From: Azospira oryzae
GTDB taxonomy: Bacteria > Pseudomonadota > Gammaproteobacteria > Burkholderiales > Rhodocyclaceae
Assembly (NCBI RefSeq): GCF_004217225.1
Contig: NZ_SHKM01000001.1
Coordinates: 968,137-1,032,136, forward strand
Direction of reading: 5' to 3'
Length of the DNA stretch: 64,000 nucleotides
Translations under genes and position numbers: made by a program
Shown here: piece by piece, positions 42,648 to 50,430 of the stretch
How the letters are laid out: the number at the start of each line of letters is the position of its first letter
Position numbering within the stretch: position 1 is the first letter of the stretch
Notes under the pieces: generated by a model
Seen by the model: only the letters and a program-made list of their open reading frames with translations
Database searches by the model: none
What the model was told of the DNA's origin: nothing

Positions 42648-42718
42648 CTGTCCTCTCCTCCAAGACGGACAGCTGTACTTTCAACGCGCTCCGGACCCAA
42701 CGCCGGAGCGCGTTTTTT
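42648..42718 (+). ncRNA. candidate small regulatory RNA of about 71 nt
   Basis: The predicted transcript starts about 6 nt after TACAAT. Stem-loop 1 is CTGTCC / GGACAG (42648-42653 and 42667-42672) with a 13-nt loop containing CTCCTCC, an anti-Shine-Dalgarno sequence. After a short linker (42673-42682), stem-loop 2 is a 12-bp stem (42683-42694 / 42703-42714) ending in six T residues at 42713-42718, a strong intrinsic terminator. Own promoter, exposed CUCCUCC loop and own terminator are the marks of a base-pairing sRNA. Stem-loop 2 could instead be only the terminator of the ArnE-like operon. No expression evidence exists here. Confidence 0.55.
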
Positions 42719-42795
42719 CATTGGCGGATAGCGTTGCCCGCGTTGTTCCCGCCCATTTCCGTCCACACGGCCACCGCAAACGGCCGGAATGAAAC

Positions 42796-42801
42796 TACAA
42801 T
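42796..42801 (+). promoter_or_regulatory. candidate -10 of arnD
   Basis: TACAAT 82 nt upstream of the arnD ATG and downstream of the terminator at 42683-42718, so arnD probably has its own promoter. The -35 is poor. Confidence 0.3.
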
Positions 42802-42882
42802 CTCCCCCCGGCCGCTGCGCAAGACGGCGCCAATCCCATTGTCGGCCGCGACGGCCTCTCCAGTCAGACCCGAAATCGCCCC

Positions 42883-43791
42883 ATGTCCCAGCCCAAACTC
42901 GCCCTCAAGATCAATGTCGACACCCTGCGCGGCGCCCGCGTCGGCGTGCCCCGCCTGGTGGAAGCCCTGCAGAAGCACGGCGCCCAGGCCACCTTCTTCT
43001 TCTCCCTGGGCAAGGACAACACGGGCTACGTGCCGCCCCGCACCACGCCGGCCGGGCAGAAGAGCTTCTCCCGCCTGGAGCGCTACGGCTTCACCAGCCT
43101 GCTCTACGGCGCCTGGATTCCTGCTCCCGAGATCGGCCGCCGCGCTGCCCACATCCTGCGGGCCGTGCATGAGGCCGGCTTCGAGACCGGCATCCAGAGC
43201 TGGGACCGGGTGATGTGGCAGAAGAAGCTGGCCCAGGCCGATAACGAATGGGTGGAAGTGGAAATAGCCAAGGCCGCCAAGCGCTACGAGGACATTCTCG
43301 GCCAGCGCCCCGCCGCCGGCGCCGCCAGCGGCTGGCAGACCACCCGCCACGCCCTGCGCCTGACCCAGCGGCTGGGCCTGGCCTACGCCAGCGACACCCG
43401 GGGCACCGGCCCCTACCTGCCGGTGATCGAGGGCGAGCTGGTCAATTGCCCCCAGCTGCCCACCACCCTGCCGACGGCGGAAGAAATGGTGGGCCGGGAC
43501 GGCATCACCGCCGAAACCTATGCCGACCGCCTGCTGGCCCTGACCCACGACGCACCCGACAACGGCCACGTATTCACCCTGCACGCCGAACTGGAAGGCA
43601 TGAAGCTGCTGCCCGAGTTCGAGCGTCTCCTGGTCGGCTGGAAGGAACAGGGTTACGAACTGGTGGCCTGCCGCCAGATGGTGGACGCCCTGGACCGGGA
43701 CATGCTGCCCCGTTGCCAGGTGACCCGGGGCGAAGTGCCGGGCCGGGCCGGCCAGCTCATGCAGCAGGGGCCGGAATTCCTCATGGGCTGA
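42883..43791 (+). CDS. arnD: 4-deoxy-4-formamido-L-arabinose-phosphoundecaprenol deformylase-like protein
   Basis: 302 residues, NodB-type polysaccharide deacetylase closest to ArnD. Seen: [22 protein letters not shown] with the catalytic Asp, [68 protein letters not shown] and FTLHAELEG. ArnD deformylates the undecaprenyl-linked sugar before transfer to lipid A, lowering surface charge. Where E. coli ArnD has LHAWDHHAWQ this protein has [10 protein letters not shown], so some metal-ligand histidines differ and the exact substrate may too. The other arn genes are not in the window. Confidence 0.88.
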   Translation: MSQPKLALKINVDTLRGARVGVPRLVEALQKHGAQATFFFSLGKDNTGYVPPRTTPAGQKSFSRLERYGFTSLLYGAWIPAPEIGRRAAHILRAVHEAGFETGIQSWDRVMWQKKLAQADNEWVEVEIAKAAKRYEDILGQRPAAGAASGWQTTRHALRLTQRLGLAYASDTRGTGPYLPVIEGELVNCPQLPTTLPTAEEMVGRDGITAETYADRLLALTHDAPDNGHVFTLHAELEGMKLLPEFERLLVGWKEQGYELVACRQMVDALDRDMLPRCQVTRGEVPGRAGQLMQQGPEFLMG

Positions 43792-43843
43792 AGGCCTGCC
43801 ACCCGGGCGATGCCAGATCAAATCGCCGCGCCGCCCGGGCCGT

Positions 43844-43849
43844 TATACT
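43844..43849 (+). promoter_or_regulatory. candidate -10 of menB
   Basis: TATACT 35 nt before the menB ATG in the gap after arnD; no clear -35. Confidence 0.35.
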
Positions 43850-43883
43850 GGCGCCTTCTTTCCCCATCCCCGCGCCAGAAGCC

Positions 43884-44714
43884 ATGATCCGACCCGCCCT
43901 GCCCTGGGTTGCCCAGGCCGACTACTCCGACATCCGTTACGAAACCTGTGACGGCATCGCCAAGATCACCATCAACCGGCCCGAGCGGCGCAACGCCTTC
44001 CGCCCGGAAACGGTGATGCAGCTCATCGACGCCTTCCACCTGGCCCACCGGGACAACGCCGTGGGCGCCATCATCCTCACCGGCGAAGGGCCCGACGCCT
44101 TCTGCGCCGGCGGCGACCAGAAGGTGCGCGGCGACGACGGCGGCTACCACGACGAAAGCGGCACTCCCCACCTCAACGTGCTCGACCTGCAGATGCAGAT
44201 CCGCCGCCTGCCCAAGCCCGTGGTAGCCATGGTGGCCGGCTATGCCATCGGCGGCGGCCACGTGCTGCACCTGGTGTGCGATCTTTCCATCGCCGCCGAA
44301 AACGCCCGCTTCGGCCAGACCGGCCCCCGGGTCGGCAGCTTCGACGCGGGTCTCGGCGCCGGTCTCATGGCCCGCACCATCGGCATGAAGCGGGCCAAGG
44401 AAATCTGGTTCCTCTGCCGCCAGTACGACGCCGCCCAGGCCCTGGACTGGGGCCTGGTGAACACGGTGGTGCCGGTGGAAAAGCTGGAGGAGGAAACCGT
44501 GGCCTGGTGCCAGGAAATGCTGCGCCTCTCGCCCATGGCCCTGCGCATGCTGAAAGCCGGCTTCAACGCCGACACCGACGGCCTGGCCGGTATCCAGGAA
44601 CTGGCGGGCAACGCCACCGGCCTCTTCTACATGACCGAGGAAGGCCGGGAAGGGCGCGACGCCTGGCTCGAACGGCGCCCGCCGGACTTCGGCAAATACC
44701 GCAAGCGGCCGTAA
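43884..44714 (+). CDS. menB: 1,4-dihydroxy-2-naphthoyl-CoA synthase
   Basis: 276 residues, crotonase-fold enzyme that closes the naphthoquinone ring of menaquinone. It tracks the enterobacterial MenB almost end to end: [70 protein letters not shown]-like [20 protein letters not shown], and [23 protein letters not shown] near the end. The Q-T-G-P motif is that of the bicarbonate-binding MenB type. It stands about 0.8 kb from menC and 4.3 kb from menE. Confidence 0.96.
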   Translation: MIRPALPWVAQADYSDIRYETCDGIAKITINRPERRNAFRPETVMQLIDAFHLAHRDNAVGAIILTGEGPDAFCAGGDQKVRGDDGGYHDESGTPHLNVLDLQMQIRRLPKPVVAMVAGYAIGGGHVLHLVCDLSIAAENARFGQTGPRVGSFDAGLGAGLMARTIGMKRAKEIWFLCRQYDAAQALDWGLVNTVVPVEKLEEETVAWCQEMLRLSPMALRMLKAGFNADTDGLAGIQELAGNATGLFYMTEEGREGRDAWLERRPPDFGKYRKRP

Positions 44715-44744
44715 AAAAAAAGGGACCCGCCGGGTCCCTTTTTT
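44713..44744. terminator. bidirectional terminator between menB and cytochrome b561
   Basis: GGGACCC / GGGTCCC stem (44722-44738) with a GCC loop, flanked by nine A residues on the left and six T on the right, so it can end both convergent transcripts. Confidence 0.9.
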
Positions 44745-44761
44745 CATACCGCGGATTGCGC

Positions 44762-45361
44762 CTACTGCGACTCGTCCGCCACCCGGTACTGGTAGCCGCT
44801 GACCATGGACTGGGCCATGGGCGCGCCGCGACGCTCGTGCCAGATCAGGGCGCCGATATGCACGGCGATGAAGGCCCACACCAGATTGGCGCCCAGTTCA
44901 TGCACTTCCTTGAAGCTGTGGGCCAGTTCCCTGGTGATGCCGCCATCGGCCAGGGGCCCCAGCTGGAAGTAGCCGGCAGCGGCCACCAGCCCGGTGGCGC
45001 CCATGCCGATCAAGACCGCGTAAAGCCCCAGGTAGGCCAGGCTGGCCCAGGCGTCATGGCCGAAGGCGCCGGCGTCGGCCTTCTGGCGGCGCAACCACAC
45101 GGAGACGTGGAAAAAGTCGCTCCAGCGGGCCCGTTGCGGCCCCACCAGGCCCCACAGCAGACGCAGCCCCAGGCCGGCGATGAGGCCGTAGCCAAGCAGC
45201 ACGTGGCCGTGCCACACCGCTTCCCGGACCGGCCCCTTCTCCAGGGCCTCGGCCCCCAGTTCGGTGGCGAACAGCAGCACGATGGCCAGGGCGTTGAACC
45301 AGTGCAAGAGGCGCAGCAGGGGGTCGAACACCCGCTGGCGGCGGTAGGTCACGGTTTCCAT
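44762..45361 (-). CDS. cytochrome b561-type membrane protein
   Basis: 199 residues with four transmembrane helices and histidines placed for two b-hemes: RLLHWFNALAIV, WHGHVLLGYGLIAGLGLRLLWG, SFKEVHELGANLVWAFIAVHIGALIWHE. It belongs to the COG3658/cybB group of di-heme electron carriers. Start at 45361 (METVTYRRQ) with GGAG upstream. A CTTAAG direct-repeat box precedes it. Confidence 0.9.
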   Translation of the reverse strand: METVTYRRQRVFDPLLRLLHWFNALAIVLLFATELGAEALEKGPVREAVWHGHVLLGYGLIAGLGLRLLWGLVGPQRARWSDFFHVSVWLRRQKADAGAFGHDAWASLAYLGLYAVLIGMGATGLVAAAGYFQLGPLADGGITRELAHSFKEVHELGANLVWAFIAVHIGALIWHERRGAPMAQSMVSGYQYRVADESQ

Positions 45362-45390
45362 GGAACACTCCACAACAGGATGATGCCTGC

Positions 45391-45423
45391 AGCCTAAGGC
45401 CCGATCCTTAAGCCCGCCTTAAG
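45391..45423 (-). promoter_or_regulatory. CTTAAG-N5-CTTAAG box upstream of cytochrome b561
   Basis: Two CTTAAG hexamers at 45407-45412 and 45418-45423, 11 bp apart. A -10-like TAGGCT (45396-45391 on the minus strand) lies 10 nt after the box. This resembles the binding site reported for PmrA/QseB-type response regulators. Neither regulator gene is in the window. Confidence 0.6.
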
Positions 45424-45494
45424 CGCACCGCATCCGCACTCATCCGCCCCGCCGGCCCCTCCCGGCGGCCGGAGCAACCCGCTACACTCCGCCC

Positions 45495-46559
45495 ATGACC
45501 CTTCGCACCTTCACCTTCGAGCCCTACCGCCTGCCCTTCCGCCAGCAATGGCGCAGCGCCGCCGGCGGCCTCGACCAGAGGGAAGGCTGGCTGGTGCGCC
45601 TGGAAGACGACTACGGCGGCGTTGGCTACGGCGACTGCGCCCCCCTGCCCGGCATCGGTACGGAACCCCCCGCCGCCGCAGCCGCCGCCCTGGTCCAATG
45701 GCAGCAACGCTTCAGGGGGCTGGAGGCAGCCACCGCCCTGGAAGCCCTCAACGACGCCGCCAGCTTCGACACCCCCGCCGCCCGGGCCGGGGTCGAAAGC
45801 GCCCTGCTCGACCTGCTGGCCCGGCGCAACGGCCGCTCCCTCAACGCCAGCATCCGGGGCTGCGACTGCCGCCAGCGGGTGCGGGTCAACGCCAGCCTGG
45901 GCAGCCTCGGCCCGCATACGGCAGATGCCCTGGAATCCGCACTGGAAGCCGGCTTCCAGGTACTCAAGCTGAAGATCGGCCTGGCGCCTGCCTCCCAGGA
46001 GATACCCCTGGTCCAGGCCCTGTGCCGACGCCTGCCCGCCGGCAGCACCCTGCGCCTGGACGCCAACCAGGCCTGGCAGGAAGGCGATGCCCGATCCTGG
46101 CTCGACGCCCTGGCCGGCCTGCCCATCGACGCCCTGGAAGAACCCCTGGCCCAGCCCAGCGCCCCGGCCTGGGCCGCCCTGCAGGCCCGGGCCGCCTTCC
46201 CCCTGGCCCTGGACGAATCCCTGGCCGACCTGCCCCAGGCCGCCCTCTTCGACGGCACCGTGCGCCGCCTCATCCTCAAACTGCCCCGCCTCGGCGGCTT
46301 CCTCCCCGCCGTCGCCCTGGCCCAGCGCTTCGCCGCCGCCGGCGGCGACTGCATCGTCACCAGCAGCCTGGAATCCGCCTGCGGCCTCCTCGCCGCTGCC
46401 CATCTGGCCGCCGCCCTCGGCGGCGATCTGGCCCACGGCCTGGCCACCGCCGAATGGCTGGCGACGGACCTGGGCGCCCCGCCCCCCGTCGCCGCCGGCT
46501 ACCTGCCCCTCCCCGCCGGCCCCGGCCTCGGTTTCCAGCCCTTCGCCACGCCGGCCTGA
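45495..46559 (+). CDS. menC: o-succinylbenzoate synthase
   Basis: 354 residues, enolase-superfamily dehydratase of menaquinone synthesis. Seen: GYGDCAPLPGIGTEPP, the catalytic KxK in LKLKIGLAP, metal ligands in RLDANQAW, EEPLAQPS and DESLADLPQA, and the second-side lysine in LILKLPRLGGFLPAVA. The family is certain; assignment to MenC rather than another muconate-lactonising enzyme relies on the adjacent men genes. First gene of a short plus-strand run. Confidence 0.93.
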   Translation: MTLRTFTFEPYRLPFRQQWRSAAGGLDQREGWLVRLEDDYGGVGYGDCAPLPGIGTEPPAAAAAALVQWQQRFRGLEAATALEALNDAASFDTPAARAGVESALLDLLARRNGRSLNASIRGCDCRQRVRVNASLGSLGPHTADALESALEAGFQVLKLKIGLAPASQEIPLVQALCRRLPAGSTLRLDANQAWQEGDARSWLDALAGLPIDALEEPLAQPSAPAWAALQARAAFPLALDESLADLPQAALFDGTVRRLILKLPRLGGFLPAVALAQRFAAAGGDCIVTSSLESACGLLAAAHLAAALGGDLAHGLATAEWLATDLGAPPPVAAGYLPLPAGPGLGFQPFATPA

Positions 46560-46730
46560 GGCGTCCGCCCGCCGCGGCGAGCGCCGGCAGTTGCGTCCCG
46601 GCCTCGACATCCATGCCAATGGCAAATATGCTGCATTCCTGTCGCCTCCCGGGATCGACCCGCAGCCGTCCGGAGAAATAGCGGCCAATGGCGCCACGAA
46701 CGGCAGCCAACAAAACCCACCTTCCGCCCC

Positions 46731-47018
46731 ATGCTTGAAATCATCATCCAGATCGTCGGCGAATTTCTCCTGCAAGCCATCCTCGAAGTGCTCGGCGAAC
46801 TGGGCCTGCGCGCCGTGGCGGAACCCTTCAGCAAGCCGCCCAATCCCTACGTGGCAGCCTGGGGCTACGCCATCTTCGGCCTCCTGGCCGGCGGCCTGCT
46901 CATGTCCCTGTTGGGCACCTGGCGCGCCGGACGGAGCCAGTCCCTGCTGCGCATCGACCGCTTCGCCTACGGCTTCCTCTTCGCCCTGGCCCTGGTCCGT
47001 TTCCGGTTCGCCCAATGA
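46731..47018 (+). CDS. small hypothetical membrane protein
   Basis: 95 residues: an amphipathic N-terminal helix (EIIIQIVGEFLLQAILEVLGELGLRAV), a Pro-rich turn FSKPPNPY, one clear transmembrane helix (GYAIFGLLAGGLLMSLLG) and a second one near the C-terminus (FAYGFLFALALVRFRF). I do not recognise a named family. Overlaps the next gene by 4 nt, so the two are probably translated together. Confidence 0.72.
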   Translation: MLEIIIQIVGEFLLQAILEVLGELGLRAVAEPFSKPPNPYVAAWGYAIFGLLAGGLLMSLLGTWRAGRSQSLLRIDRFAYGFLFALALVRFRFAQ

Positions 47019-47410
47019 CGGCCGCCCCCATGCTGCGCGAACTCGCCAACGTCAGGCAGGTCGCCGGAGAACCCCGGCGCCGCTGGTTCTTCTGCCACGA
47101 AATCGATCTAGTCCTGTTCGAGGACGAGCAGGGTATCTGCGCATTCCAGCTGGCCTACGACAAGCCCCGCCGCGAACGCTCCCTGAGCTGGCAGCGGCAG
47201 GGTGGATTCCGTCACTACCTGGTGGATGACGGCGAACCCCTGGCGGGAGCCAACCGCACGCCCCTGCTCTACGCCAACGGCCCCGCGGACCACGGCGCCA
47301 TCATCGACACCTTCCTCGCCCTGGCGGCGGAACTGCCGCCGGAACTGAAGGATTTCATCGTGCACAAGCTGCGGGAAGGCGCCGCAGCAGCCGTTCCAGA
47401 AGCCCCCTAG
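47015..47410 (+). CDS. hypothetical protein
   Basis: 131 residues, soluble, no signal peptide. Recognisable features are RRRWFFCHEIDLVLFEDEQGICAFQLAYDKPRRERSLSW (in segments) and a C-terminal helix ELPPELKDFIVHKL. It reads as a conserved small domain, but I cannot name the family. Its start overlaps the preceding membrane-protein gene (ATGA). Base composition and codon use are like the neighbours. Confidence 0.7.
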   Translation: MTAAPMLRELANVRQVAGEPRRRWFFCHEIDLVLFEDEQGICAFQLAYDKPRRERSLSWQRQGGFRHYLVDDGEPLAGANRTPLLYANGPADHGAIIDTFLALAAELPPELKDFIVHKLREGAAAAVPEAP

Positions 47411-47443
47411 TAAACCTCCCGCCCCCCCCAGGAACCACCATCC

Positions 47444-48124
47444 ATGCGCCATCTGCACCTGATCGCCCTTGTCGCCCTCGTCCTGCTCCTGGGCACCGGC
47501 GCCCATGCCCGGGAATACGGAACCCACGATCCCAAACGCCTGCTGACGGTGACAGAAACCCCCTCGGGCAAGCAATACGGCTTCGACGGCGCCTATCTGG
47601 ACCAGATGCTGAACGACCTGGCCACCCACGCCAAAAACTACCCGCCCCAGTTCGACACGCCCCAGGACCGGCAACGGGCCACCCAGGACGTCAAGGTCAT
47701 TTCCGGCATGCTCGACACCCTGGTCAATGTGCCCACCCCCAATCCCGACCTGCTGCTCCGCGCTGCCCATCTCGGCAGCATGGGCCACAACCTGGAGATT
47801 CCCGGTGCCGCCGACAAGGCCAACGCCCTGTTCCAGCGCCTGCTGCAGCTGGAGCCGGCCCATCCCCGGGGCAACTACCTGTACGGGACTTTCCTGGCCG
47901 GTGCCGGCAAACCCCGGGAAGCCCTCCCCTACCTGGAAAAGGCCCTGGCTGCCGGCATCGCGGATGCCGCCTTCACCCTGGGCATGGCTCACCTCAGCCT
48001 CAAGGACCAGGACGGCGCCCTCAAGTACCTGGAAGACTACAAGCGCCGCCGCCCGGGCGACGCCAATGCGGACCGCTTCATCGACGCCATCCGCAACGGC
48101 CGCATCGAGATCAGGAGCCGCTAG
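47444..48124 (+). CDS. secreted TPR-like protein
   Basis: 226 residues with a signal peptide (LIALVALVLLLGTGAHA, cleavage about residue 22). The C-terminal half has two or three degenerate tetratricopeptide repeats (LFQRLLQLEPAHPRGNYLYGTFLAGAGKPREALPYLEKALAAG and DAAFTLGMAHLSLKDQDGALKYLEDY, in segments). Likely a periplasmic protein-interaction module; no specific role evident. Last gene before the low-GC patch. Confidence 0.78.
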   Translation: MRHLHLIALVALVLLLGTGAHAREYGTHDPKRLLTVTETPSGKQYGFDGAYLDQMLNDLATHAKNYPPQFDTPQDRQRATQDVKVISGMLDTLVNVPTPNPDLLLRAAHLGSMGHNLEIPGAADKANALFQRLLQLEPAHPRGNYLYGTFLAGAGKPREALPYLEKALAAGIADAAFTLGMAHLSLKDQDGALKYLEDYKRRRPGDANADRFIDAIRNGRIEIRSR

Positions 48125-48455
48125 GCCCCGGACACGGTTTGCTCCACCCGAGCAAAAAAGCCGGGGCGACTTCCCAACATTCTTCCTGAACAAGGACTGA
48201 GCACCCTCTCTGCATCAAGCTATCGACATACTCCAACCGAGAACTTATGCTAATGGCAACTTAACTGCGGACCCGGAGCAGTATCACCCGAAGTCATTGA
48301 CTCGAGATTCCCATACTCCCCCACAGTCCCTTCTTGTGGTTTTCGCCATCCTGCCACTTGCCGGGAGCCATGGATCTCTCCAACAATCCACGCAAGTCGA
48401 CCGCAAAAGCACAATGACTTTTGCCGCCGGCTAAGCCTTCACGTAAAGCACCTAT
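48125..48455. other. low-GC gap without a recognisable gene
   Basis: 331 nt between the TPR gene and the zinc-ribbon ORF. From about 48190 the GC content is visibly lower than in all neighbouring genes, codon-like periodicity is lost and stops occur in every frame. I see no mobile-element ends. It reads like decayed or foreign sequence. Confidence 0.5.
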
Positions 48456-48743
48456 ATGCTCAGAACCCTATTGCGCATGCTGCGGAGAGAAACCTGTCGT
48501 GACCGAGAATATGGTCCGATTGTTGTTCAAGGACGCCAGCTAAGTTGCAATGTTTGCGCACATACGACTTTCTGGGCACACCAAGTCCAGCTCCATACGC
48601 CGCTGATGACGTTTCTAGATTTGGAAGAGTGGAATCGTGTCGCAGATTGTGCAGTTTGTGCCCGATGTGGACATATGCACTGGTTTATTCCACCGGACTC
48701 GTTACCGCAGGAAAATGAACGAGATCAAGGGCAGGCAAGATAA
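48456..48743 (+). CDS. small zinc-ribbon protein of unknown function
   Basis: 95 residues with two CxxC knuckles: CNVC at about 31-34 and CAVCARCG at about 65-72. Between them is HTTFWAHQVQLHTPLMTFLDLEEWNRVAD, and after them HMHWFIP. I recall conserved small proteins with the same layout (CxxC, FW, TFxxLxW, CxxCG, HWF), so it is probably real. Codon use is far less GC-rich than its neighbours, and its ribosome site is weak (a second in-frame ATG is at 48477). It may be recently acquired. Confidence 0.65.
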   Translation: MLRTLLRMLRRETCRDREYGPIVVQGRQLSCNVCAHTTFWAHQVQLHTPLMTFLDLEEWNRVADCAVCARCGHMHWFIPPDSLPQENERDQGQAR

Positions 48744-48840
48744 GGTACACATCCCTGATGGAGTTCTTGTGCTGAGGCACGCTTTCATCAGAAGCAATGG
48801 GTAACTAACAACATGGTTGGAGATCACTAGGGCATCCCAT

Positions 48841-48877
48841 GGGGGCAACAGTGATGCAATCAAGCCCCCTTTTTTTG
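48841..48877 (+). terminator. Rho-independent terminator after the zinc-ribbon gene
   Basis: Stem GGGGGC / GCCCCC (48841-48846 and 48864-48869) with a 17-nt loop and eight T residues at 48870-48877. Confidence 0.7.
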
Positions 48878-48999
48878 CCTAGGCTTGCATCTCCGGTTGC
48901 AAGGGCCATGCAAACACACGGAACGGCCCCCGCCCGCCATTCCCAGATTTGACCCACATCGTGTAGCCCCCCGCCGGCCCTGCGTATAATCAGGCGCTG

Positions 49000-50430
49000 A
49001 TGAACCCCGCGCCTTTCATTGATCCCCACGAGCCCCTGGACTGGCTCGGTCCCCTGTCCGAAGATCCGCTCCAGCTGGTCACCTCCGACGGTGCCTGGCG
49101 GCGTGGGGCGCTGGTGGCGGATGGCGGGGCATTGGCCGCTGCGCTCCTTGCCTGGGGCGCTGCTCCCGGCACCATCCTCCTCGCTCCCCTGCCCGCCCCG
49201 GACCTGGCCCGGCTGTTTTTCGCCTGCGCCCGGGCCGGCATCGCCCTCTTTCCCCTGGACCCGGCCACTTCGCCGCAACGCCGCGCCGCCCTGCTGGCCC
49301 TGGCCGGCCCCCGGGGCCGTCTGCTGGAGGCCTTGCCGTCTGCCGCTGCGATTGCGGCGGCTACCGATCCCTTGCCAGCGGTGCCGGTGGCAGCCCAGCC
49401 GGCCCTGGTCATCGCCACCAGCGGCAGCGAGGGCGAACCCAAGGGCGTGGTGCTGACCCACGCCAACCTGGCGGCGGCGGCGGATGCCTCGGCCGAGCGC
49501 CTGCCCCTGAGCCCGGGCGACACCTGGCTGGACTGCCTGCCCCTGCACCACATCGGCGGCGTCTCCATCCTCGCCCGCTGCGCCCGCAGCGGCGCCACGG
49601 CCCGGGTGCTGGACCGCTTCACGGTGGAAGCGGTGGCCGCGGCCCTGGCCGCAGGAGACATCACCCACCTGTCTCTGGTGCCGGCCATGCTCGACCGGCT
49701 GCTGGAGGCCGGCGTCCCGCCGGGCCCGCTGCGCTACGTGCTGGTGGGCGGCGCCGCCCTTTCCGCCCCCCTCTTCCGCCGCGCCATGGCTGCCGGCTGG
49801 CCCCTCTGCGTCAGCTACGGCCTTTCCGAATGCGCCGCCCAGGTCGCCACCTGGATCCATCCGCCCCCCGATGCCTGGCAGGAAGGCCGGGTCGGTGCGC
49901 CCCTGGCCGGCTGCCGTGTCGAACTGGATCGGCAAGGACGGCTGCGCCTGGCCGGGCCCCAGGTGATGTGGGGCTATCTCAATCCGGACCTGGAGCCGGG
50001 CCGGGGCCTGACGGACGGCGCCCTGGTCAGCGGCGACCTGGCCCGCCTGGAGGCGGATGGCAGCCTGACCCTGCTGGGCCGGGCCGACGACATGCTGGTC
50101 AGCGGCGGCGTCAATGTGCATCCGGCCGAGGTGGAAGCAGTGCTGCTGGCCTGCCCCGGCGTGCGCGACGCGGCGGTGACGGCCCTGCCCGACACGGTGT
50201 GGGGCGACCGGCTGCTGGCCCTGGTGGTGGGGGACTCCGCAGCCATGGACGACGCCGGCCTGCACCGCTGGTGCGCCGAACGCCTGCCCTCGCCGCGCCG
50301 GCCCCGGCTGATCCAGCGGGTCGCCACCCTGCCGCGCAATCCCATGGGCAAGCTGCAACGTCCGGCCCTGCGGCAGCTGGCCCAACAACTGGCCCAGGAC
50401 GGGCTGCTGGCCCCAGGGGAAGCTCCATGA
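49000..50430 (+). CDS. menE: o-succinylbenzoate-CoA ligase
   Basis: 476 residues, ANL-superfamily ligase that activates o-succinylbenzoate in menaquinone synthesis. Seen: the A3 phosphate loop ATSGSEGEPKGVVLTHANL, LPLHHIGGVSILAR, the SYGLSECAAQVA motif, A7 SGDLARLEADG, A8 LLGRADDMLVSGGVNVHPAEVE and the C-terminal catalytic lysine in NPMGKLQRPALR. A perfect TATAAT at 48985-48990 ends only 9 nt before the ATG and no Shine-Dalgarno site is visible. Either the mRNA is nearly leaderless or translation begins further in. Overlaps menF by 4 nt. Confidence 0.93.
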   Translation: MNPAPFIDPHEPLDWLGPLSEDPLQLVTSDGAWRRGALVADGGALAAALLAWGAAPGTILLAPLPAPDLARLFFACARAGIALFPLDPATSPQRRAALLALAGPRGRLLEALPSAAAIAAATDPLPAVPVAAQPALVIATSGSEGEPKGVVLTHANLAAAADASAERLPLSPGDTWLDCLPLHHIGGVSILARCARSGATARVLDRFTVEAVAAALAAGDITHLSLVPAMLDRLLEAGVPPGPLRYVLVGGAALSAPLFRRAMAAGWPLCVSYGLSECAAQVATWIHPPPDAWQEGRVGAPLAGCRVELDRQGRLRLAGPQVMWGYLNPDLEPGRGLTDGALVSGDLARLEADGSLTLLGRADDMLVSGGVNVHPAEVEAVLLACPGVRDAAVTALPDTVWGDRLLALVVGDSAAMDDAGLHRWCAERLPSPRRPRLIQRVATLPRNPMGKLQRPALRQLAQQLAQDGLLAPGEAP

